Positions 25,917 through 35,272 are shown, counted from the stretch's first letter. The stretch is 64,000 nucleotides of DNA from Neisseriaceae bacterium (GCA_027489245.1 JAIYAC010000016.1:124001-188000); one strand, 5' to 3'. Notes: generated from the sequence alone by a model not told the origin. Translations and numbers: made by a program.

Positions 25917-25939
25917 AAAAAAAGCGGCCCGAAGGCCGC
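25917..25939 (-). terminator. Terminator of the gts/aldo-keto reductase unit
   Basis: On the minus strand GCGGCC(TTCG)GGCCGC followed by seven T. Forty-nine bp after the aldo/keto reductase stop. Confidence 0.9.
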
Positions 25940-25987
25940 GCAAGCAACGTACAACACACGATCAACATCACGGTACAACAGAGAAAC

Positions 25988-26884
25988 TCAGGCCACCTCG
26001 TGGCCACGCGCCGCTTGCAGCAGCGCAAACCAGTGCTGGCGGCCAAGCGTGAGGCGACAGGCCGCTGCCGCGTCGTCCAGCGAGGCCAGACGGCGCGAGC
26101 CGATGATGGGCAGCGGCTTGCACGGGTGCTGCAGCAGCCAGGCCAGCGCCACCACCGCCGGGCTACTGCCCAGCTCGCCGGCGACCTGCTGCAAGGCAGC
26201 GTGCAGCGCAGGGTTGGCCGCAGTGTCCAGCAGGCGGCCACCGGCCAGCGGCGACCACAGCATGGGGCGTACCCGCAGCTGCTGGCACTGGTCGAACGTG
26301 CCATCGAACAGCGGGGCCAGGTGCAGCAGCGAGGCTTCGACCTGGTTGGTCACCAGCGGCACACGGCTGGCCAGCAGCGCGTATTGCGACGGCGTAAAGT
26401 TGGACACGCCAAAGTGGCGCACCTTGCCGGCCTGCTGCAGGCGCTGAAAGGTGTCGGCCACCTCGTCGGCGTCCAGCAGCGGGTCGGGGCGGTGGATCAG
26501 CAGCAGGTCGAGGTAGTCGGTGCCCAGGTGGCGCAGCGAGGCGTCAACACTGGCGGTGATGTGCGCCGCCGAGGTGTCGTAGTGCTTTACCTGCCAGCCG
26601 CGCTCGGCCATGGGCGGCTTGATGCCGCACTTGCTCACCAGCTGCAGTTCGTCGCGGCGCGCGGGGTGGGCCTTCAGCCAGCGGCCGAACAGCGCTTCAC
26701 AGGTGAAGCCACCGTACAGGTCGGCGTGGTCGAAAGTGGTGATGCCCAGCGCCAGCGCGTGTTCTACCCAGGCGGCCAGCGCGGCGTCGTCAAAGCCCCA
26801 TTGGTCCAGGCGCCACACGCCAGCCGCTACCGGTGACAGCAGCGGCCCCTGTGCGGCCAACCCTTGCGTGCCCAGCGCGGTCAT
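25988..26884 (-). CDS. Aldo/keto reductase (YdhF-like)
   Basis: A 298-residue NADPH-dependent aldo/keto reductase. The catalytic tetrad is visible as Asp52 and Tyr57 in FDHADLYGG, Lys85 in SKCGIK and His131 in LLLIHRPD. NADPH-binding residues are in the C-terminal IIGSRRLASL. Its ATG shares one base with the stop of gtsD (TAATG on the minus strand), so it is the last gene of the sugar-transport operon. A sugar-derived aldehyde or ketone substrate is possible but not shown. Confidence 0.9.
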   Translation of the reverse strand: MTALGTQGLAAQGPLLSPVAAGVWRLDQWGFDDAALAAWVEHALALGITTFDHADLYGGFTCEALFGRWLKAHPARRDELQLVSKCGIKPPMAERGWQVKHYDTSAAHITASVDASLRHLGTDYLDLLLIHRPDPLLDADEVADTFQRLQQAGKVRHFGVSNFTPSQYALLASRVPLVTNQVEASLLHLAPLFDGTFDQCQQLRVRPMLWSPLAGGRLLDTAANPALHAALQQVAGELGSSPAVVALAWLLQHPCKPLPIIGSRRLASLDDAAAACRLTLGRQHWFALLQAARGHEVA

Positions 26885-27993
26885 TACACGATCCGCGCTT
26901 CGGTTTTGGGGTCAAACAGCACCGCCTTGGACACGTCGAACACCAGCTCCATGCTCTGCCCCGGGCGCTTGGCCTCGGTGGGGTGGGTACGGCAGCACAC
27001 TTTGGTGTTGTTCAGCGACACGAACACCAGGGTGTCCGGGCCGGTGGGCTCGATCACGTCGATGTGGCAGCTCATCACCGGCAGGCCTTCGCGGTGCGCG
27101 GTGCGGGCGTCGGTGATTTGCTCCGGGCGAATGCCGAAGATCACTTCCTGGCCGACAAACTGCGCCAGCTTGGTCTTGTCGTGCGGCAGCGGCAGCACCA
27201 CGCAGCCGTTGTCGTCGCAGATTTTCACGCCTATGTCGCTGCCGGTCTGGATGACGGTGGCCGGAATGAAGTTCATCGACGGCGAGCCGATGAAGCTGGC
27301 CACAAACAGGTTGGCCGGGTTGTCGTAGATGTCCTGCGGGCTGCCGAACTGCTGCACGATGCCATCTTTCATCACCGCGATCTTGTCGCCCAGCGTCATG
27401 GCCTCGATCTGGTCGTGGGTCACGTACACGATGGTGGATTTCAGGCGCTGGTGCATCAGCTTGATTTCGGTACGCATCTCGACGCGCAGCTTGGCGTCCA
27501 GGTTGGACAGCGGCTCGTCGAACAGGAAGATGGACGGGTTGCGGGCCAGGGCGCGGCCCATGGCCACACGCTGGCGCTGGCCGCCGGACATCTGGCCAGG
27601 CTTGCGGTCCAGCAGGTGGGTAATCTGCAGCATCTCGGCCACACGGTTGACCGTGGCGTCGATCTCGGCCTGCGCCACCTTGCGGATTTCCAGGCCAAAG
27701 CTGATGTTCTGGCGCACGGTCATCGACGGGTACAGCGCGTAGCTCTGGAACACCATGGCGATGTCGCGGTCTTTGGGCGACAGGTCGTTGACGCGTTTGC
27801 CACCGATTTCGATATCGCCGCTGGTAATGTCGTCCAGGCCGGCAATCATGTTCAGCAGGGTGGATTTACCGCAGCCGGACGGGCCGACCAGAATCAGGAA
27901 CTGGCCATCTTCGATGGCGATATCGATGCCCTTGAGCACGTCGGTGCCGTTGGCGTAAGTCTTGTACACATTGTTGATGGAAAGAGCGGCCAT
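26884..27993 (-). CDS. gtsD: Sugar ABC transporter ATP-binding protein (MsmX/UgpC type)
   Basis: A 369-residue ATPase. Walker A is GPSGCGKST (residues 37-45), the signature is MSGGQRQRVA, and Walker B is IFLFDEP, with the H-loop in VYVTHDQ. The C-terminal 120 residues are the TOBE-type regulatory domain of the MalK/UgpC family. It powers import by the GtsB-GtsC permease and GtsA binding protein encoded upstream. It starts 4 bp after the gtsC stop. The gene symbol is assigned by analogy with the Pseudomonas glucose transporter. Confidence 0.92.
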   Translation of the reverse strand: MAALSINNVYKTYANGTDVLKGIDIAIEDGQFLILVGPSGCGKSTLLNMIAGLDDITSGDIEIGGKRVNDLSPKDRDIAMVFQSYALYPSMTVRQNISFGLEIRKVAQAEIDATVNRVAEMLQITHLLDRKPGQMSGGQRQRVAMGRALARNPSIFLFDEPLSNLDAKLRVEMRTEIKLMHQRLKSTIVYVTHDQIEAMTLGDKIAVMKDGIVQQFGSPQDIYDNPANLFVASFIGSPSMNFIPATVIQTGSDIGVKICDDNGCVVLPLPHDKTKLAQFVGQEVIFGIRPEQITDARTAHREGLPVMSCHIDVIEPTGPDTLVFVSLNNTKVCCRTHPTEAKRPGQSMELVFDVSKAVLFDPKTEARIV

Positions 27994-27997
27994 CGCA

Positions 27998-28864
27998 TTA
28001 ACCTTTCACGGCACCGGCTGTCAGGCCACGCACGAAATAGCGGCCAGCAACCATGTAAACAAACAGAGTCGGCAGCGCAGCAATAATGGCTGCGGCCATG
28101 TCCACGTTGTATTCCTTTACCCCGGTAGAGGTGTTCACCAGATTGTTCAGCGCCACGGTAATGGGCTGGGCTTCGCCGCTGGCGAATACCACGCCGAACA
28201 GGAAGTCGTTCCAGATCTGGGTGAATTGCCAGATGATGCACACCACGAAAATCGGGCCGGAGATCGGCAGCAGGATGCGCAGGAAAATCGTCCAGAAGCC
28301 GGCGCCGTCGATACGGGCGGCTTTTACCAGCTCGTCCGGTACGGTGATGTAAAAGTTACGGAAGAACAGCGTGGTAAACGCCGTGCCGTACACCACGTGT
28401 ACCAGCACCAGGCCGGTGGTGGTGTTGGCGATACCCAGCATGCCCAGCACCTGCGCCATCGGCAGCAGCACCACCTGGAAGGGGATGAAGCAGCCGACCA
28501 GCAGCATGGTGAACAGTGCGTCGGAGCCACGGAAGCGCCACATCGACACCACGTAGCCGTTGACCGCCCCCAGGATGGTGGAGATCGCCACGGCCGGCAG
28601 CGTCATCTTGATGGAGTTCCAGAAGAAGCCCTGCATGCCGTTGCATTCCACCCCGGTGCAGGCCTCGGCCCAGGCTTTCACCCACGCCCCGCCCTGCCAG
28701 GCTTGCGGCAGCGACAGCATGTTACCGGCGCGGATATCGTCCAGGCTCTTGAACGAGGTGGTCAGCATCACGTACAGCGGCAGCAGGTAGTAGATGGCCA
28801 TCAGGAGCAGCGCGGCGTACACCAGCGCGCGGCCAACGGTAAGGTTCTTAAACACGTTTGGCAC
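27998..28864 (-). CDS. gtsC: Sugar ABC transporter permease (MalG type)
   Basis: A 288-residue inner-membrane protein with six predicted hydrophobic helices. The coupling EAA loop is seen as ELVKAARIDGAGFWTIFLRILLP. It overlaps the upstream permease gene by 17 nt, indicating coupled translation. It forms the heteromeric channel with GtsB. Confidence 0.92.
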   Translation of the reverse strand: MPNVFKNLTVGRALVYAALLLMAIYYLLPLYVMLTTSFKSLDDIRAGNMLSLPQAWQGGAWVKAWAEACTGVECNGMQGFFWNSIKMTLPAVAISTILGAVNGYVVSMWRFRGSDALFTMLLVGCFIPFQVVLLPMAQVLGMLGIANTTTGLVLVHVVYGTAFTTLFFRNFYITVPDELVKAARIDGAGFWTIFLRILLPISGPIFVVCIIWQFTQIWNDFLFGVVFASGEAQPITVALNNLVNTSTGVKEYNVDMAAAIIAALPTLFVYMVAGRYFVRGLTAGAVKG

Positions 28865-29750
28865 TCCTTGTTTCCATATACATCAGCGGTACCAGCACGG
28901 CGACGATAGTGAACAGCATCATCATGGCCGAGGCGGCACCCTGGCCCAGCTGGCCACGGGTAAAGGCAAACTGGTACATGAAGATGGCGGGGACGTCGGA
29001 CGAGGTACCGGGGCCACCACCGGTCAGTGCCATCACCAGGTCGAAGCTCTTGATGGCAATGTGCGACAGGATCAGCAGCACGCTGAAGAACACCGGGCGC
29101 AGGCTGGGGATCAGGATGCGGCGGTAAATGGTAGGCAAGCTTGCACCATCTACCTGGGCGGCTTTGATGATGGAGTCGTCAATGCCGCGCAGGCCGGCCA
29201 GGAACAGCGCCATCACAAAGCCCGAGCTTTGCCATACACCGGCAATCACCACGGTGTAGATGGACATGTCGGGGTTCACCAGCCAGTCGAAGGTGAAGTT
29301 GGCAAAACCCAGGTCGTTCATCACCTTTTGCAGGCCCATGTCCGGGTTCAGCATCCATTTCCAGGCGGTACCGGTGACCACGAAGGACAGCGCCATCGGG
29401 TACAGGTAGATGGTGCGCAGTGCGCCTTCGGCACGGATTTTCTGGTCCAGCAGCACGGCCATCAGCAGGCCTACCAGCAGGCAGAACAAAATGAACAGGC
29501 TGCCGAAAATGCCCAGGTTGGCCGCAGCGGTCCACCAGCGCTCGTTTTCAAACAACGCCTGGTATTGCAGCAGGCCTGCCCAGTCGTAACGCGGCATCAG
29601 GCGGGATTCGGTAAAAGATAGCCACCCCGTCCAGGCGATAAAGCCGTAGACGAAGATCAGGCTGGCGGCCAGCGTGGGCGACAGCACCAGCTTGGGCAGC
29701 CAGCGGTCGGCCAGCACGCTGAGGCGGCCTTGAGAGGGGGAGGCAGACAT
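28848..29750 (-). CDS. gtsB: Sugar ABC transporter permease (MalF type)
   Basis: A 300-residue inner-membrane protein with six hydrophobic helices. The EAA loop is DDSIIKAAQVDGASLPTIYRRILIP. ALTGGGPGTSSD near residue 250 is typical of MalF-like sugar permeases. It contains a 10-bp word copy (29517). The 181-bp gap to gtsA carries two strong hairpins and a further copy (29798). Confidence 0.92.
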   Translation of the reverse strand: MSASPSQGRLSVLADRWLPKLVLSPTLAASLIFVYGFIAWTGWLSFTESRLMPRYDWAGLLQYQALFENERWWTAAANLGIFGSLFILFCLLVGLLMAVLLDQKIRAEGALRTIYLYPMALSFVVTGTAWKWMLNPDMGLQKVMNDLGFANFTFDWLVNPDMSIYTVVIAGVWQSSGFVMALFLAGLRGIDDSIIKAAQVDGASLPTIYRRILIPSLRPVFFSVLLILSHIAIKSFDLVMALTGGGPGTSSDVPAIFMYQFAFTRGQLGQGAASAMMMLFTIVAVLVPLMYMETRSAKRV

Positions 29751-29797
29751 GTGTGTTCCTTGCTGTCTCGGTCGGTAAACACGCGCCCTGCCCGACA

Positions 29798-29807
29798 GTT
29801 GGCCGCA
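29798..29807 (+). repeat. 10-bp word between gtsA and gtsB
   Basis: Exact GTTGGCCGCA in the intercistronic gap. Confidence 0.85.
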
Positions 29808-29860
29808 GGCTACCCTGCCGCAGGGTGCAGCATGGTGGCAAAACAGCTAGGGGGCAGAAA

Positions 29861-29923
29861 CAGGCCGGGGCGACCGGCCTGTGCGCAACATCAGGCAACT
29901 GCCCTGCTGCCAGGCAGCAGGGC
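29861..29923 (-). terminator. Two intercistronic hairpins behind gtsA
   Basis: GCCCTGCTGC(CAG)GCAGCAGGGC at 29901-29923 and CAGGCCGG(GGCGA)CCGGCCTG at 29861-29881. They begin 9 bp after the gtsA stop. Such stems behind a binding-protein gene usually cause partial termination or protect the upstream mRNA, giving excess binding protein over permease. Confidence 0.75.
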
Positions 29924-29931
29924 TAAGGTGC

Positions 29932-31176
29932 TTAGCGTACGGCGCCGGCTTTGGCCAGACGCTCGGTCGCTTGTGCCGGGGTCATGCTGGAGTTCATGAA
30001 CTGCGAGATCACGTCCACCATGGCACCTTCGGTAGCGGAAGGCATGGCCATTTTGTGCGCGAAGCTTGGCACCAGCTTGTTGCTCTTGGCCGCAGCGTTC
30101 ATGTCGAAGCTGGATTTCTTGGCGCAGGCGTCAAACTTGGCCATCGGGGTATCCAGGCGTGCCGGGATGGAACCCTTGTTCAGGTTGAACACTTCCTGGA
30201 ACGACGGGCTCATGATGGTGGCGGCCAAGTCGGCCTGGGCTTTCACCGCAGCAGGAGATTTCTGCTGGAACATGGCCATGGAGTCGATGTTGAAAGTGAA
30301 TGCATTCTGGGTGCCTGGTGCGTCGGTACAGATAAAGTCTTTACCCGGTACCTTGCCAGCGGCGGTGAATTCGCCTTTGGCCCAGTCGCCCATGAACTGC
30401 ATGCCGGCCTTGCCGTTGATGACCATGGCGGTAGCCAGGTTCCAGTCGCGGCCTGCGGCGCCTTTATCGATGTAGGTCTTGATCTTGGCCATGGTCTCGA
30501 ACACCTTCACGGTAGTCGGGCCGGCCAGGGTCGCTTTGTCCAGTTTGACAAAGGCTTTGTTGTAGTAATCGGCACCGCCCACACCCAGGGCGACCGATTC
30601 AAACAGGGTGGCATCTTGCCAAGGTTGGCCGCCGTGGGCTACCGGCTGGATGCCGGCTTTTTGCAGCTTGTCGGCAGCAGCAAAGAATTCAGGCCAGGTT
30701 TTCGGCACGGTGGCGCCGGCTTTCTTGAAGGCTTCCGGGTTCACCCACAGCCAGTTTACGCGGTGCACGTTTACCGGGGCGGCGACGTATTTGCCTTTGT
30801 ACTTCATCACATTGCTGACCACGACTGGCAGCTGCTTGTCCCAGTTGCCGGCTTTGGCCACGGCATCGATATCAGCCAGCACGCCTTCGGCACCCCATTC
30901 CTGGATGGCCGGGCCCTTGATCTGGGCGGCGGTTGGCGGGTTGCCGGATACCACGCGGGTTTTCAGTGCGGTCATGGCGTTGTCACCACCACCACCGGCT
31001 ACCGCGAAATCTTTCCAGGCGTGACCTTTGGCGGTCATCATTTTTTTCAGCTCGGCTGCCGATTTGGCTTCGCCACCGGAAGTCCACCAGTGCAGCACTT
31101 CCACGTCACCGGCAAACGCGGCAGCAGGCAACAGGGTAGCGGCCATTACGGCCATAGTCAGGCTTTTCAGCTTCAT
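29932..31176 (-). CDS. gtsA: Glucose/mannose-type ABC transporter substrate-binding protein
   Basis: A 414-residue periplasmic binding protein. The signal peptide is KLKSLTMAVMAATLLPAAAFA, with cleavage before GDVEV. The mature protein has VEVLHWWTSGGEAKSA, VAGGGGDNAMTALK, VNVHRVNWLWVNPE, AHGGQPWQD, NGKAGMQFMGDWAKGEF and NKGSIPARLD. This closely recalls GtsA, the glucose/mannose binding protein of Pseudomonas. Three in-frame ATGs lie within 15 bp; the one at 31176 has GGAG at the correct distance. A complete glucose pathway 6-15 kb away supports the substrate. Confidence 0.92.
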   Translation of the reverse strand: MKLKSLTMAVMAATLLPAAAFAGDVEVLHWWTSGGEAKSAAELKKMMTAKGHAWKDFAVAGGGGDNAMTALKTRVVSGNPPTAAQIKGPAIQEWGAEGVLADIDAVAKAGNWDKQLPVVVSNVMKYKGKYVAAPVNVHRVNWLWVNPEAFKKAGATVPKTWPEFFAAADKLQKAGIQPVAHGGQPWQDATLFESVALGVGGADYYNKAFVKLDKATLAGPTTVKVFETMAKIKTYIDKGAAGRDWNLATAMVINGKAGMQFMGDWAKGEFTAAGKVPGKDFICTDAPGTQNAFTFNIDSMAMFQQKSPAAVKAQADLAATIMSPSFQEVFNLNKGSIPARLDTPMAKFDACAKKSSFDMNAAAKSNKLVPSFAHKMAMPSATEGAMVDVISQFMNSSMTPAQATERLAKAGAVR

Positions 31177-31287
31177 GTTCATCTCCATGATTGTGATGCG
31201 TCTTTCCGCCTTGCCGGCCAAGCCTGGCGGCGGATTATTGGCTTAACCGCGGGCGCTGTTCTCCCCAGCACCTTGGCAGTTGGCTGA

Positions 31288-31346
31288 ACTATAGCTGCAA
31301 GACGTAAGAATTGTGTAAGTTTTGAGTGCAACAGTTGTAAGTTTTG
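31288..31346 (-). promoter_or_regulatory. gtsA promoter with tandem activator-type repeats
   Basis: TGTAAGTTTTG occurs twice in the same orientation at 31314-31324 and 31336-31346, 22 bp apart, two helical turns. Reading toward gtsA, the repeats end next to where a -35 would lie for the -10 box TATAGT (complement of 31288-31293). No consensus -35 is present. This is the layout of promoters activated by OmpR-class response regulators. The TctD/TctE-like pair encoded immediately upstream is the obvious candidate. A TTGACA-like element at 31446-31451 could be part of a second promoter. The rest of the 302-bp gap shows nothing recognised. Confidence 0.55.
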
Positions 31347-31478
31347 CACCGGTGCGGTACGCAGGGCAGCATGACATTCAGGCAAATCAAGCAGATACGG
31401 GGCACGGCGCGCTTATTGCAGCGCACCATAACAGGGAATCTAGTGTGTCAACTACACGACGCCGGTCTGGATAGCGCG

Positions 31479-32888
31479 CTAGGCCGGCAGTAGCGCCAGC
31501 TGCAGGCTGGCACTCAGCCCGCCCCCGGGTGTATCGGCCAACAGCAGCTGGCTGCCGTGCCGGCGGGCAATTTCCTGCACGATGGCCAGGCCCAGGCCGC
31601 AGCCTTTGCCTTTGCCCTCGGCACTGCCGCGATAGAAGCGTTCAAATACACGCTCGCGCTCGGCCAAGGGGATGCCGGGGCCGTTATCCTGCACCGCCAG
31701 GTACACACTGTGGCCGCGGCGCTGCAGCAGCACTGTCACCTCGCCACCGGCCGGGGTGTACTGGATAGCGTTGTCCAGCAGGTTGGCCAGCAGCTCGCGC
31801 AGCAGGCCGGCGTGGCCGCGTATCGTCATGCCGCCGGCTTCGGCCTCCAGCCCCAGATCGATACGGGCGCTGAGGGCGCGGGGCACGGCTTCGGCGGTGA
31901 CTTCGCGCACCAGTGCGGCAAAATCCAGCGCTTGCAGGGTCAGGCCGGCTTCGGGCTCGGCGCGGGCCAGCGCCAGCAGCTGGTTCACCAAGCGGATGGC
32001 GCGCGCCACGCTGGTTTCTACCTGTACCAGCTGCCGCCCCAGCAGCGGCAGGTCGGGCTGGGCTTCGCGCAGCTCGGCGCGTACCAGCTCGGTTTGCGAT
32101 TTCAGCCCGGCCAGCGGGGTACGCAGCTGGTGGGCAGCGTCGGCAATAAAGCGCCGCTGCTGCGCCACCTGGCCGTGTACCTCGTCCAGCAGGCTGTTGA
32201 TAGCGGCGGTCAGCGAGCGTACTTCGTTGGGGGCGTTTTCTACCTCGATGGGGGCCAGGTCGCGGGCGCTGCAGTCTTCCACGCGGCGGCGCAAGCTGCG
32301 CAGCGGTGACAGGCCACGGCTGATGCCGCCCCACACCAGCACGCTGGTCAGCAGCATCAGACCCAACAGCGGCAGGCCCATGTCGAACAGGATCTTGCGG
32401 GCTAGCTCGGTACTGAGCGCCCGGCTTTTGGCTACCTGTACCAGCATCAGTTGTGGCCGCGCTTCGGTGCCGGCCAGCAGGTACTGGGCGGCGACGCGTA
32501 CTTCCATGCCTTTCATGCGGGCATTATAGAAAAAGCTGTCTCCCGCTTTGGCGGCCACGCCGGCAGGCGGGCGTGGCATGGCCGGCTCGCCCAGCAGGAA
32601 TGCCTCGGGCGGCGAGCTCACCATATAGTGCACGCGGTCGTCCGGGTCTTGCTGCAGGATGTCGCGCGCAGCGCTGGGAAAGTCGACGTAAAAGCCGTTA
32701 CCGAAGGGTTTGACCTGGCGTGCCAGCGCGCTGCTGGATTTGGCCAGCGTGCGGTCGATGACTTCGTTGGTGTACACCAGCGCCATGTTGTAGGCGAGAA
32801 AAGCGGCCGACAACCACAGGATGAGCTGCGGCAGCAGCAGCCACATCAGCAGCTGACGGCGCAGGGAAAGTTCGCGGGGGCGGGACAT
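31479..32888 (-). CDS. Sensor histidine kinase, TctE-like
   Basis: A 469-residue membrane kinase. Transmembrane helices lie near 14-36 and 172-190 and flank a periplasmic domain resembling 2CSK_N of TctE. A HAMP segment follows, then the HisKA domain with His253 in ADAAHQLRTPLAGL. The ATPase domain has LLANLLDNAIQYTPAGG, DNGPGIP and KGCGLGLAIV. It should phosphorylate the response regulator encoded 29 bp upstream. Its position directly before gtsABCD on the same strand suggests it senses a sugar or sugar acid and controls uptake. Confidence 0.9.
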   Translation of the reverse strand: MSRPRELSLRRQLLMWLLLPQLILWLSAAFLAYNMALVYTNEVIDRTLAKSSSALARQVKPFGNGFYVDFPSAARDILQQDPDDRVHYMVSSPPEAFLLGEPAMPRPPAGVAAKAGDSFFYNARMKGMEVRVAAQYLLAGTEARPQLMLVQVAKSRALSTELARKILFDMGLPLLGLMLLTSVLVWGGISRGLSPLRSLRRRVEDCSARDLAPIEVENAPNEVRSLTAAINSLLDEVHGQVAQQRRFIADAAHQLRTPLAGLKSQTELVRAELREAQPDLPLLGRQLVQVETSVARAIRLVNQLLALARAEPEAGLTLQALDFAALVREVTAEAVPRALSARIDLGLEAEAGGMTIRGHAGLLRELLANLLDNAIQYTPAGGEVTVLLQRRGHSVYLAVQDNGPGIPLAERERVFERFYRGSAEGKGKGCGLGLAIVQEIARRHGSQLLLADTPGGGLSASLQLALLPA

Positions 32889-32900
32889 GGCAGCTCCAGG

Positions 32901-32910
32901 GTTGGCCGCA
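32901..32910 (+). repeat. 10-bp word between response regulator and kinase genes
   Basis: Exact GTTGGCCGCA filling a third of the 29-bp intercistronic gap. Confidence 0.85.
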
Positions 32911-32917
32911 GCCGTGC

Positions 32918-33598
32918 TCAGGCGTCGTCGGTGGCCGCCAGCAGGTAGCCCAAGCCACGCACGGCCCGGATACCCACCCCGCTGCCATCCAGCTTTTTGC
33001 GCAGTCGGTGCACGTACACTTCTACCGCGTTGACGCCGACTTCTTCGCCATCTGCGGCCAACTCGCCGGCAATCTGCTCTTTGGTGACCACGCGTTCGCC
33101 GTTGGCCATCAGGATATCCATCAGCTGCAGCTCGCGCGCCGACAAATCCAGCGCCTGCTCGCCGGCCCAGACGCGCTGGCCGGCACGGTCCAGCCGCAGG
33201 CTGGCAAAATGCAGCTCGTCGCGCACCGCTTCGGCCACGCGGTGGCGGCGCAGCAGGGCGCGGATGCGCGCCTCCAGCTCGGGGAACTCGAACGGCTTCA
33301 CCAGGTAGTCGTCGGCACCAGCGTCCAGCCCGGCCACGCGGTCTTCCATGCTGTCCAGCGCGGTGAGGATAAGAATCGGCAGCGCGGGTTTGTGCACGCG
33401 CACATTGCGTAATACCTGCAGGCCATCCAGCCCCGGCAGGCCGATATCGAGAATCACGGCATCAAATGCCTCGGCCAGCAATAGCTGCTGCGCCAGCAGG
33501 CCATCGGCAGCGTGGGTCGTGGCAAAGCCCAGCCGGTCCAGCCGGGTCAGCAGGGCATCGGCCAGCACGGCATCGTCTTCGGCAATCAGAAGCTTCAT
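32918..33598 (-). CDS. OmpR-family response regulator, TctD-like
   Basis: A 226-residue regulator. The receiver domain (1-115) has the acidic pair EDD at 7-9, phosphoacceptor Asp51 in ILDIGLPGLDG and the conserved lysine in DDYLVKPFEFPEL. The C-terminal winged helix (about 128-222) has LDLSARELQLMDILM and VYVHRLRKKLDGSG followed by RAVRGLGYLL. CAAGGA precedes the ATG. Regulators of this class bind tandem direct repeats, which are present in front of gtsA. It contains a 10-bp word copy (33053). Confidence 0.93.
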   Translation of the reverse strand: MKLLIAEDDAVLADALLTRLDRLGFATTHAADGLLAQQLLLAEAFDAVILDIGLPGLDGLQVLRNVRVHKPALPILILTALDSMEDRVAGLDAGADDYLVKPFEFPELEARIRALLRRHRVAEAVRDELHFASLRLDRAGQRVWAGEQALDLSARELQLMDILMANGERVVTKEQIAGELAADGEEVGVNAVEVYVHRLRKKLDGSGVGIRAVRGLGYLLAATDDA

Positions 33599-33770
33599 GG
33601 TGAATCCTTGCAAAACCAGAGCAGGCCGTAACGATAGCGCCAAATGGCGGCCAAGAGGAGGGTTTGCGCCAGCGCCGTGAACAAAACCTTGTAGCACAGC
33701 GGGCGCAAGGCCTGCCGTCGTGGGCAGGCAAGGTAGCACGACGGTGGACTGGGGTGTGGGTCAGCGCTGC

Positions 33771-34319
33771 TCAGTCGAACAGCTCGGCCGCCGCCAGCAA
33801 GGGCTGCACCTGGTCTTTGCCGGACAGCTGCAGCGGGCCACACTCCGGCCAGGCGATGCCGATAGCCGAATCGTTCCACAGAATGCCGCGGTCGTGGCTG
33901 GGGGCGTAGTAATGGGTGGTTTTGTACAGGAACTCGGCATGCTCGCTGAGGGTAACAAAGCCGTGGGCGAAGCCTTCTGGTATCCACAATTGGCGCTTGT
34001 TCTCTGCCGACAGGTTGACACCCACCCACTGCCCGAAAGTCGGTGAGCTACGGCGGATATCTACCGCCACGTCGAATACCTCGCCAACGGTGCAACGTAC
34101 GAGTTTGCCTTGGGCAAAAGGCGGCAGCTGATAGTGCAGGCCGCGCAATACACCGCGTACCGAGCGGCTGTGATTGTCTTGCACAAAGTCAACGTGGCGC
34201 CCCACCGCCTCATCGAACAGGCGCTGGCTGAAGCTTTCGTAGAAATAGCCACGCTCGTCGCCAAAGACCTTGGGTGCGATGATTTTGACGTCGGGAATGA
34301 TCGTATCGATGATGTTCAT
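33771..34319 (-). CDS. rfbC: dTDP-4-dehydrorhamnose 3,5-epimerase
   Basis: A 182-residue cupin-fold epimerase (RmlC), normal length. Motifs include VFGDERGYFYESF, FVQDNHSRSVRGVLRGLHYQ with the catalytic histidine, VDIRRSSPTFGQW and WIPEGFAHGF. It epimerises dTDP-4-keto-6-deoxyglucose at C3 and C5, the third step of dTDP-L-rhamnose synthesis. Last gene of the rfbBDAC operon. Confidence 0.96.
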   Translation of the reverse strand: MNIIDTIIPDVKIIAPKVFGDERGYFYESFSQRLFDEAVGRHVDFVQDNHSRSVRGVLRGLHYQLPPFAQGKLVRCTVGEVFDVAVDIRRSSPTFGQWVGVNLSAENKRQLWIPEGFAHGFVTLSEHAEFLYKTTHYYAPSHDRGILWNDSAIGIAWPECGPLQLSGKDQVQPLLAAAELFD

Positions 34320-34381
34320 ATGACAACCGTGAAGACAGGCTGCGACTTACGCCGCAGCCATTAAGTAGGTAAAACCGCTGT

Positions 34382-35272
34382 TTAGCGTGCAGCCAGACGC
34401 AACATGGCTAGCAAATACTGGCCATAAGCATTCTTCTTCAGCGGTGCGGCCAACTTCTCAACTTGGGCGGCGTCAATCCAGCCAGCGTGGAAGGCTATTT
34501 CTTCCGGGCAGGCCACTTTCAAGCCCTGCCGGTTTTCCACAGTGGCAATAAACTGGCTGGCTTCCAGCATCGACTCGTGGGTGCCGGTATCCAGCCAGGC
34601 GTAGCCACGGCCCATGGTCTGGACATTCAGCTTGCCCTGCTGCAAATAGGTGGCATTGACATCGGTGATTTCCAGCTCACCACGGTGCGAGGGTTTGATG
34701 GACTTCGCGATATCCACCACCTGCTCATCGTAAAAATACAGCCCGGTGACTGCGTAGTTCGACTTCGGTTGCGCTGGTTTTTCCTCGATGCTGATGGCAC
34801 GACCCGCCTGATCAAATTCCACTACGCCGTAACGTTCCGGGTCGTGGACATGGTAGGCAAACACCGAGGCACCAACCGTGCGGGCATTGGCATCCTTCAG
34901 CAGCTTCTGAAAATCATTGCCATAGAAGATATTGTCGCCCAGCACCAGCGCCGACGGTGCACCGTCCAGGAAGGCTTCGCCCAGGATAAACGCCTGCGCC
35001 AGGCCATCAGGACTAGGCTGTACTGTGTACTCGAGGCGAATGCCCCACTGGCTGCCGTCACCCAGCAGCTGCTGGAAGCGTGGCGTGTCCTGCGGGGTGG
35101 AGATGATCAGGATCTCGCGAATGCCCGCCAGCATCAGGGTGCTGAGCGGATAGTAAATCATCGGCTTGTCGTAGATCGGCAGCAGCTGCTTGCTCACCGC
35201 CAGCGTGGCCGGGTACAACCGGGTGCCGGAACCACCAGCCAGGATGATGCCTTTACGTGCTTTTGTGCTCAT
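34382..35272 (-). CDS. rfbA: Glucose-1-phosphate thymidylyltransferase
   Basis: A 296-residue nucleotidyltransferase (RmlA). The nucleotide-binding [14 protein letters not shown] lies at residues 8-21, followed by [16 protein letters not shown], and [12 protein letters not shown] carries the magnesium aspartate. It makes dTDP-glucose from dTTP and glucose-1-phosphate. The ATG at 35272 overlaps the rfbD stop by 4 nt; the longer open frame upstream is rejected. Confidence 0.96.
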   Translation of the reverse strand: MSTKARKGIILAGGSGTRLYPATLAVSKQLLPIYDKPMIYYPLSTLMLAGIREILIISTPQDTPRFQQLLGDGSQWGIRLEYTVQPSPDGLAQAFILGEAFLDGAPSALVLGDNIFYGNDFQKLLKDANARTVGASVFAYHVHDPERYGVVEFDQAGRAISIEEKPAQPKSNYAVTGLYFYDEQVVDIAKSIKPSHRGELEITDVNATYLQQGKLNVQTMGRGYAWLDTGTHESMLEASQFIATVENRQGLKVACPEEIAFHAGWIDAAQVEKLAAPLKKNAYGQYLLAMLRLAAR

